64,000 nt of DNA. Origin: Hoplostethus atlanticus. Its lineage: Eukaryota; Chordata; Actinopteri; Trachichthyiformes; Trachichthyidae. The stretch lies in NCBI GenBank assembly GCA_034670405.1, contig JAXDDX010000002.1:2388001-2452000 (forward strand). The letters are read 5' to 3'. Position 1 is the first letter of the stretch, and the number at the start of each line of letters is the position of its first letter. Shown one piece after another: positions 55,903-64,000 of this stretch. The translations under genes and the position numbers were made by a program. The notes below the pieces were generated by a model, which saw only the letters and a program-made list of their open reading frames with translations, had not been told where the DNA came from and made no database searches.

Positions 55903-56250
55903 ATGCATATACGTACTTGTGCATATGTGTGAATGGGCATGTGCGAGCGTGTACTCTCACACAATGCGCGTGACTAGATGACTTTATGAATTACTTGAGC
56001 TTGTAGCAAAGCAAGGAATGTTTCAGACATCTGTGACTATATTTATCTATTATCTATACCCTCTTTCTTTTTAAAATATTTAAACTATTTAGGCAGTGGG
56101 TGTTTAGTGTGTACATTTTCTTTTCAGGGTCAATGTCCATGATTAGGAGGTGGCATCCTGTTGGTCCTTGTTCGTTGGGGGGGGGGGGGGGGTCTGTCCT
56201 TCAGTCTGCCTGTCCATGTTCCGGTCAGTAGGAAGGGGGCTTGTGCCATC

Positions 56251-56386
56251 TCAGTCTGAGAAGAGACTGGCAAAAGATTTGCGTAGATTGCGTATGGTTT
56301 CAGCCTTCACCTCGTCCTGGCTAAGGCTGGCTCGGGGCGCTGGGGTTTCTGGAATGTTGAAGGTATTGGTAAGAGACTGGGACTTG
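56251..56386 (-). CDS. syn1: syn1 terminal exon (E domain, isoform a)
   Basis: Encodes [14 protein letters not shown].. followed by [20 protein letters not shown] and SLFSD, then stop. The C terminus is nearly identical to the E domain of mammalian synapsin Ia. The preceding intron (56387-58475) is about 2.1 kb and has no other gene. Confidence 0.96.
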
Positions 56387-59300
56387 CTATAAAGAGAGGA
56401 AAATGGCAATAGAGGAGAGGAAGAGGCTATTAAAGTCATGCAGCAAACCCATGGGATGATAAGACTGGAGCATGGCAAGAGAGAGAGAGAAGACTCATTC
56501 ATAGATGGCAGAAGTGCATTCCTCTAATATGGTCATTCATTATCACCTTATCATTTCAAGGTAACATTTGAACATGATATGAATAGTGAATGACTTTTCT
56601 GGATGCAAAGTGATGCATGTTTTCATCATGGATGTATGATAAAGTGTTTCTATGGCACCATGTTCAAGAGAGCACAATGCAATAGAATCGATAGAGTACA
56701 TAATCAAGCTGACGTAACTCATTTCTCCATCAAAACCTCTCAGTTGTAGAACAGCTTGACCACTCAGGTAGAAGGGGCCATAGAGGTAGTCAATCTGTCC
56801 TGTCATCTAATGCACACCCAGCCGTCCTGGTGGGGCGGATGCCTCTTCCATTCTTTCATTTTTTCCATTTCTTCCTTATCTTCATAGAGGCCTTAGGCTG
56901 GTTAGGCTACCATAGGCAGATTGCTATGTCCTCCACTCTGTTAAATCCTGTTACTGTTTTCATGTGCTTTTATACATCATATTCTGTAAATACCACAACT
57001 GTCATAATTTGATTTATAATTTGATAACTGCAACTGAAACTGGAAAGCCCTTTGAGGCTCGTTTATGATTAAGTGCTCTATAAATAAACTTGACTCTGCT
57101 TGACTAGAGATTTTTTTTAATCAAAAATTACCTTTGGCCTCTTCTTTGTTTGCTTGTTTATTGTTGCTTCTACTACTGAAAAAAATAGCACATCAAATAA
57201 ATAAAGGCAAAAATGGAAGCGTAGTCGCATTGCACTTAGACTTATTTAGAACACACACACACACTGAACAAACCACACACACATTTTGGCAAGCAAGTTG
57301 TTAGAGAGAGGATTATTAGCTTGCAGACCAAAACAAGTTATATAAGCAGAATCTAAGTACTCTGTCAATTTTGCTTTTATTTGTAGTGTCTTCTATCATG
57401 TATCTGTTTTTCATAGAAGGTGTTTACTTTCAAACCAGTGTAATTACCGCTGCCTGTATTTTATACTTTTTTTGAGTGTCCTTCAGCCAGCAGTACGATG
57501 TATTGTGCCCTCCATCCCATGTACACAGTAGTATTGCAGCGGCAGTAAATACACATCTTTATAGTTTTGCATTGATCACCAGAGAATTACCTGTAACAAT
57601 AATTTAAAGTTGTTTAAGTTGTCTGTTTTGCATTTCACAGCATATATTTGATAGGATTCACAGTGAATTTGTTTGATAGTATTTGTTCAAATTCCTGACC
57701 ATCAATGCAAAAAGCTATAGTTACCAAATATGTTGTCACATTTAAAAATGATTGACTGAAAGTGAATCAAGAGAGAGATTATTCACAATTATTTAACATA
57801 ATACGACAACGATATATTGTGATATTCATATCAAGAATTCAAATTCATCAAAAGCTCTTCTTCAACAATGCATTATGTAACAGCATATAAACTAAGGAGA
57901 TTCAATCCTAAAAACATCAATCAAAAACAATCAAACTGAGTTAATATAATCACTGTGTATTAATCTGCACAATGTACTCAACTGAAAAATACATACAATT
58001 GTACATGTTGAATACATACAATTAGCTCTATAAATTGTACAGTAGTTACAATTTCATTGTCCATGCGTGCTACTAAGAAAACTGAGTGTGTGACAGAACA
58101 CAAGAGAGCGTCTAATAGGTTTTCACAGCAATACATTTAGTGGGTAATGGTTAATGGACGACTGCAGGCCAGCTTCCTCTGTTCAGAATGTTTTAATGTA
58201 ACATGATCACTCAAGACATTCGGAAATGCATGTTTTGTGAAACTGCTGCTAAAGCACTGGGCTGAAAAAAACTGTAAGCACCAGTAAATCATGCACATTC
58301 AGATGGGTCATATATCATCCAATAGCATGAATAGATTTACAGTGTGGCATGCACATCATGATGCAGGCGAAACACGTGAAATAAGATCTTATGGTCTGGT
58401 CAGTTGTAAGTTCACCTTTCTTGAAAAAATGAGAGGAAATTGATTCCAATTCAGTCAGCATAACTAGTTACTTACTTTAGCTGTGGAGAGCCGCCCATAG
58501 ACGGGTTGTCCTGACTGGGTTTCTGTGGGGGCTGAGGCTTCTGCTGCAGTGGGGGTCGTCCTCCTGGGCCTCCTTGGCCTTGGGCAGCGGGTCGGGGCTG
58601 CTGGGTGGTGGGTGCTCCTGGACGGCTTTGCTGGCCAGGAGCTTTCTGCTGGGGACCCTGGGGCCCTCCCTGTGACTGCTGCCTGGGGGGCTGGGCAGGT
58701 CTCTGCTGCTGGGGACGCTGCTGGGGTTGGCTCCCTGGAGGTTTCTGGCCTGGGCCTCCTGGAGGTGGTTTCTGCTGCTGCTGGCTGCCAGACTGTTGCC
58801 TCTGGACTTGAGGAGAGCCTCCCTGGCTTCGCTGAGGAGGACCCTGACCAGAAGAAGATCTCTGGCCTTGAGCAGGTCCCTGGCCTGGTGGCCGCTGCTG
58901 GGCTCCAGGTCCTTGGTTAGCTTTGGCCTGGACACTGGGGTCATTGGTGCTGGGGCTGGCAGCAGGTTGCTGGGCCTGTGTAGGAGGTTGGCCTTGAGGT
59001 TGTGGGCGCTGCTGAGAGGGGGGACTTTGCTGGGGACCACCTAAAGGAGACCAACAGAGCAGCCCTCACATCAACACTAACTATCACTAATCAGAAAATA
59101 TAAGCAAAAACAAAAGCTGAATATTATTTAATATGGTTTATTTTGCTGTTGCAAATGATTAATCCTCTTACCCTGGGTTAGAGGGCGCTGCTGAGTCTGT
59201 GGTACTCTGGGCTGGGAGATGGGCTGAGGGGACACTACATTCTACATGGTACACAGGAGTTAAAAGGGCAGAGGGTAAATAATTATTAAAGACAAAGCAG

Positions 59301-62300
59301 GTAAAAAGCTATTTTCCAATGATAGACAGAAAATCATGTTCAATAGATAAATCCATTTGAAAAACAAAACTTTTCAGTGCAAGAAAGCTTGGCGTGAAGA
59401 TCAGATTCAAGATTCAAGATTCAAGATTCAAGAACTTTATTTGTCACATACACACACGGGGTGTGTAGTGAAATGAAAAGTGGCAATGCTCACGGGAATG
59501 TGCAAAAGGGCAACAGTACACAGTAAGAAAGGTGCATTCTGTGCAAAAGGATCAACCAGTACAATTCAGTACAAGATTTGTTGCAATCTTTCTGCACCTG
59601 ACTTCAGATTACAAATAAAAAAGAGGGAGAAATGATAGAGAGATTATTGGAGCAAGCATGAATCATCAGTGGTTTGAGCACCTGTGCTGGCTGTCCTGCC
59701 GAGGCACGGACGGGGGAAGGGCTCGAAGTACGTGGAACAGTCTGGCTCATCTTGGAAACCACCAGTTCTGCGATCTGAGCACGATCTTCATCCTGCTGGT
59801 CCCCAATCAGTGGCATCGAGCAGTCATCCACCTGAAAACGAAATAGGTTTAATGGATTTTCCCTCTCCATCGCAAATTATTATTCTGTTGAACACGAGAC
59901 TACACCCTCTTCCAGTACCTCTATAATGTAGTCCTTCCCATCTTTGCCATGTAGAGCCTCCACAGCACATATATCCAATCCTCCAAAGACTTCGGAACAA
60001 GAGTCCACCCACATTCGGTACCTGCAATAGCATGGTAAACAGGGCTAATGGCAACGTGACACACTATATGATTTCCAATCTAATGCAGGCATCAGTGGGT
60101 TCTTACTTGTCTGACATGGCCACCTGCTCCAGCATAGATGAGCCAGTGTTGGTTTTCCAGTTGCCAGAAATCGATGTCCTCCTGTCGAACAGAATAAACA
60201 TTTAATCTTTCAAGTTCTTTCTGACCATTTTCATCAATTTTAGAACATGCCAGTGTAGTGCATGTTTGATTGTAGCCTTTGATGATCATCAGTTGGATCT
60301 ATAAAATGCCTGGAGCTGAGGAGAGCACAACACTAACTTCACTCACATGTAAGCCTTGTAATTGCTTCCGATTTTCTGGATGCGGACGTCATACTTTGCA
60401 TCAATGAAAGGTTCAGATGTGGCATAAGTCTTGGTCAGCGCAACGACACTGGCGATATCTTGAAAATCGTATTGATTGTCCACTTTCACCTGGGGTAACA
60501 AAGGTTAAAATATGAATATACTGACATGCATGGGTTATGTAATCCCGAAACCCAGAGAGAATATGATCACATTGTACCCAACAATTACAGCAGTCCAGTA
60601 ATACCTTTCCCATTCCTGAATGAGCATGGCCCATCTTCACCACTACGGGGAATCCAGGGGACGTAATCTGTAATGAATGCACCATAGACCTTAGACTCAT
60701 ACACAGCACTCAAGGGATTAATAAAACTATATTCTAATGTCTTTGAATCAATCAGCATTGAAATAGGGAACACTCTTTCTCTATTTCTGTAAAAATCCTG
60801 CAGCCAGGCTGCTTCTGGTTTTTCAACCGATAACGTCTTTTAATGGAGCGATTCATGTTGATGGCTGAAAGCAAGCCCAATACTGGAAGCCTGTGACTGC
60901 AGGGGTGGAGAGGATGGCTCTGCGGCACAGCACTCAGTGTAACTGTACTGACAATGATTTGGCAGACAAATAGTCAAAGACTCTGCCTCTACTGGCAGCT
61001 AAAAACAAGGCACCCCCCTGTAAATTAGACCAGTCTCAGCTGCAATATAAGATGGAATATTGACATGGAAGTGAATTACCGTCCTAACATGTTCTGTGAC
61101 CCATGCAGGAGAATGAACCGTCTCCGTTTGTGTCCCTTTAAGGTTTGTTTTGTGTGAAGATGTGTCCCGTCAGCACAAGTGGGAGGGGGAGAAGAGATGA
61201 GGAGAGCAGATGGCAAAGTACTCACCATTTCCTTGTGGTTGGGATAGTAAACCTGCTCAATCAGTGGGAATTCCTCCGGGCCCAGTTGCTTGTACATTCT
61301 GGACATCTGAGCAAACTGAAAGAGACACTAATTTGTACAATGCAGCATTTTGTAACCCAAACATTAAGCAGTATATGTCTGTTCAGTGGAACCCAAGATG
61401 TAAATGTGATTTCAAGTAAAGGGTTTTAATTGAAAATGTTTTCATACTTACCACCCATGGCTTGTCACAGAAATTGTAGACAGAGTGTAAAGAGTTTACA
61501 CTTGGTAGTCCTGCGTACTGCAGCCCTATCACCATGTTCCGGTGGTCTCCATTCTTGTCCATGCTGAAGGCATGCTGTCTGATCAGTACAAAGTCTGGCT
61601 TAAACGATCTAGGGACAGAGGACATTAGCAAAATATTAAGCTGCATTACAACACTAATCGAATCGTTATGAGAAACAATGGGAAATTTCCTTAACTAGAC
61701 TTTTATAGTACACTTACTTAGTAACCTTATGCCCATTCCTGATTGCATCAATATCCACAGTATAAGTGCCTGTAGCATGGGCCACCAGGTTGATCTCAGA
61801 GAAGTCTGCCTAGAAGGACAAGAGCCAGGTCAATCCCAACCAACTACTATTATATTCTCAATCAAGAGCCAGACTGAACAGGAAACAATATACTTTATTT
61901 GAAGGGAGTTGTTCTTGTTAGGAGGCCACAGGGGAAATAACGGAAACTCAAACACAACATGAAAAAGGATGACAAAAATAGGAAGTATGGAAAATGCCAG
62001 AGGCACTAAAATAGATCTTTCAAGGTCTCTTCTGCTAAGAACGTGCTATAACAGCATGAGTAAAAGCTAATACATACTGTGTAGATATGTATTCATTATA
62101 GGCTACATAGTATTCTTAATTAACTTAATTAATACAATTAATTTGTATTAGCCAGTTGTTAGATTACAACAAACAATTGATTTATCTTTCTCAGTGATTA
62201 TAGTTTGCATCACTTACAATGATTTTGTCTAGGCATTTGTCAAATGAATTATCAATATTTATCTCCCAGTCAGATAGCATGAGAGAGCATTACAGTGTGG

Positions 62301-63117
62301 AAATAAATGAAGCCAGTCCCCTACATATCATTTATCACTCTGAGTGCACTCTCCATCTGTGGACATATTAAAAGCTCCCATTGTTCTGAATGATTCATTT
62401 TTTATTTATTCAAGATGCCACGCATCATTCTATGTTAGTAAGAAGCCTACCGAGGACTGGAGCAACAGAAATGCAGTTTATCATGGGTAAACTTGTGGAA
62501 GAATTAGTAACATAATAGACTATAAAAACCATTCGCAGAGTGACTTGGTTAAAGATGCTTCTGGAAATAAACATAAGCACCAAATATCACCTAAGTAAAT
62601 AAAAGACGCACAATATATAAAAGGTGGGGGGGGGGGGGGTATTTTTACTGTATAATTTATATGCACTTAAGCCTGTTGTTCTTTTTAATTCAAGGATCAC
62701 CTCATCCTACGGTGAAGCCAATGGCAATAATTTCATCTACAGGTAGCTGCTGAATAGTTTGGCTAGCATTAGAATAACATCAACCATATGCCATGGCTAT
62801 CTCAGTCACCAGATTGTAACACAACTGGGCCAGGAACAGTGTTTTATAATGATATTTCTCTAGAAGGAATGGTGTCACATCCCTCCAGAATTTCACCTTC
62901 TTGTAGGATGCATCATAAGACACACTGAAGCTGTTCTGGTAGCTCTTGGTGGCCCAATCATTCTTTGTGTTGGTGTTTCCTTTATTCTAGCAGTTACCTG
63001 TCCCTGTGGTAGGGGAAATAGAAGAATATAAAGAAAACAACCATTTAAATGCAACCTACCTGTTCTACCTTTATGTCAAATTCACCATGGACCTTTTTTC
63101 CTCTGAAGATTTTCACC
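56251..63117 (-). CDS. syn1: SYN1: synapsin I, exons 2-13 (5' end outside the window)
   Basis: Neuronal phosphoprotein that tethers synaptic vesicles to each other and to actin (family knowledge). Exons in mRNA order: 63060-63117, 61718-61809, 61452-61608, 61226-61315, 60605-60667, 60347-60489, 60107-60184, 59919-60021, 59682-59831, 59172-59241, 58476-59040, 56251-56386. All have GT/AG borders and matching phases, giving 567 residues plus stop. The C domain begins [19 protein letters not shown] and runs through [63 protein letters not shown] (glycine-rich ATP loop), [40 protein letters not shown] and [12 protein letters not shown]. The E domain and Pro/Gln-rich D domain identify synapsin I rather than II or III. 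Exon 1 (A and B domains) must lie beyond 64000. Confidence 0.95.
58476..59040 (-). CDS. syn1: syn1 D-domain exon (Pro/Gln-rich)
   Basis: This 565-nt exon reads without a stop for about 188 residues dominated by Pro, Gln and Gly (for example [17 protein letters not shown] and [20 protein letters not shown]). It ends [15 protein letters not shown], matching the KPSQD and PQLNKSQSLTN junction of mammalian synapsin I. The frame is set by the acceptor at 59041 and the donor AA|GTAAGT at 58475. The composition suits the disordered, SH3-binding D region. Two other frames are also open over long stretches because of the repetitive composition; they are not coding. Confidence 0.92.
59397..59575. repeat. 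Dispersed repeat with ATTCAAG tandem head
   Basis: Four tandem GATTCAA units at 59402-59432 run into AACTTTATTTGTCACATACACAC and GTAGTGAAATG, a sequence style widespread in fish genomes. It lies in the syn1 intron between exons 59682-59831 and 59172-59241. Confidence 0.55.
62626..62639. repeat. G14 homopolymer
   Basis: Uninterrupted G run in a syn1 intron. Confidence 0.95.
62813..62999 (-). mobile_element. Fragment of a fish DNA-transposon-type repeat
   Basis: On the minus strand it contains AAAGGAAACACCAACAC, a GGGCCACCA phrase, CAGAACAGCTTCAGTG and GGAGGGATGTGACACCATTC, phrases I recognise from a very common fish intronic repeat. No coding region. It lies in syn1 intron 2 (61810-63059). 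Confidence 0.55.
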
Positions 63118-64000
63118 CTGAAGGAGAGAAACAAAGTTGAATCTGTCTGTTGTGTGTATCTTGCAGAAACCATTAATCTCCTATTTTGCCATTTTCCTTG
63201 TAATTGACAGCTGACATTTTCTCCAACATTTGGAAGAAATATCAATAGTGGTTTCAGATCCTTGAGAATAATCCTGACTGATGATAATGTGGCGTGAAAT
63301 GCCCAAAATAAGCGGACATTAATGGGGGAAATCAACCAGTTTCCTAAATTCCTGAAAACTTCATCATGTAATATAAATCAGATAAGACATTTAACTAATG
63401 GACGTCCATAAAGGTGGAAACATAACTGGGGGAAACAGATGTGCATTGTACTGTGGGATGGGGGGAGCAAAAGCTACCATCTCCATGCCTCACGTTCATT
63501 GGTGAAGCCTTCCTAGTGTGAAAAGGCCTCTCCTTCACTAACCTGGTGCACACCAGGTAACTTGCTCTTGCCAGTGCACCATTTGCGCCATAGTCACTCG
63601 ATTTGAAAATACCTGCATCATCATGGTGGCATCAGAAAAAACCTAATGCATAAGCAACCTTTCTTGATGGCATAATGCAAATAATAGGATATCAAAATGA
63701 CTTCACAAGCAAAGGATAATTAACCAATTCGTCACTACTTTTTGAATGAAAATGGCCTTTCCTCCCTCAATCTGTTGCACGGCACGTGATTTGCTTTTGC
63801 CAATGCACTATTTGCGTACAACGACATCTGCAAGGTATTTCTCGTCCGAAGAAGCCCACTGCCAGTTTACACGTGACATCACATAGCACTTGATGAATCA
63901 TATGACCTTCTACGCCACTGTCTTAAAACCCACGACCTGGCACACATGTCGTCTAGACAAGACACCATTTCTGGCAATGCGCACGCCGCTTACCAGTCGG
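63118..64000. other. syn1 intron 1 (partial) with a duplicated 66-bp segment
   Basis: No exon 1 is visible up to the window end. Two related 66-bp segments lie at 63522-63587 and 63751-63816 in the same orientation. Confidence 0.6.

Larger units (their letters stand above)
53310..56250 (-). other. syn1: Probable syn1 3' UTR region
   Basis: Noncoding sequence between the syn1 stop (56251-56253) and the candidate poly(A) signal. Contains a transposon-like repeat at 54731-55093, a TG run (55863-55902) and a G16 run (56177-56192). Confidence 0.45.

Noticed and set aside
58477..59044. Long overlapping frames on both strands across the syn1 D-domain exon
   Set aside because: They are by-products of the Pro/Gln-rich codon repetition. 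The frame set by the splice sites reproduces the synapsin I sequence.

Overview
The window is nuclear DNA from a vertebrate, almost certainly a teleost fish. It carries three intron-containing protein genes with clear vertebrate orthologues. Introns are short to moderate, there are many CA/GT and GA microsatellites, and the transposon fragments are of fish-typical kinds (hAT, L2-like and L1-like LINEs, palindromic MITEs). No bacterial, viral, CRISPR or operon features were seen. The species cannot be fixed from sequence alone.

All three genes lie head to tail on the minus strand. (1) Positions 1-30760 hold gapvd1 (GAPex-5/RAP6), a Ras-GAP plus VPS9 Rab-GEF protein of endosomal traffic. I rebuilt 26 coding exons that join in frame to 1448 codons plus stop (human about 1478), with a noncoding first exon near 30681. 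A 33-nt in-frame candidate cassette exon lies at 7440-7472. (2) Positions 39657-42855 encode ajm1 (apical junction component 1 homologue, human C9orf172), 1039 residues in two coding exons separated by a 79-bp intron, with a noncoding first exon near 46479. (3) From 56251 to beyond the window lies syn1 (synapsin I): 12 coding exons giving 567 residues, from the start of the ATP-grasp C domain through the Pro/Gln-rich D domain to the E domain. Exon 1 (A/B domains) is outside the window.

The intergenic stretch 30961-38220 is packed with repeats: an L1-like LINE 3' fragment, a short palindromic hAT-like MITE, and an L2/CR1-like LINE split by a 1.5-kb palindrome-rich DNA element. Gapvd1 intron 2 carries a 1.08-kb non-autonomous hAT copy with a perfect 8-bp target duplication, 9 bp from the splice donor of the first coding exon. 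The stretch 46640-53245 contains no recognisable gene. A 479-bp MITE of TTAACCC/GGGTTAA palindromes ends just beyond the likely syn1 poly(A) signal.

The three genes do not form one pathway, though all act at membranes (endosomes, apical junctions, synaptic vesicles). I found no convincing new molecular system. The points most worth a second look are the splice and transposon details: the ajm1 mini-intron, the gapvd1 microexon, the hAT next to a splice donor, the nested elements, the short syn1 introns that leave no room for a TIMP gene, and several unexplained inverted or duplicated noncoding repeats.
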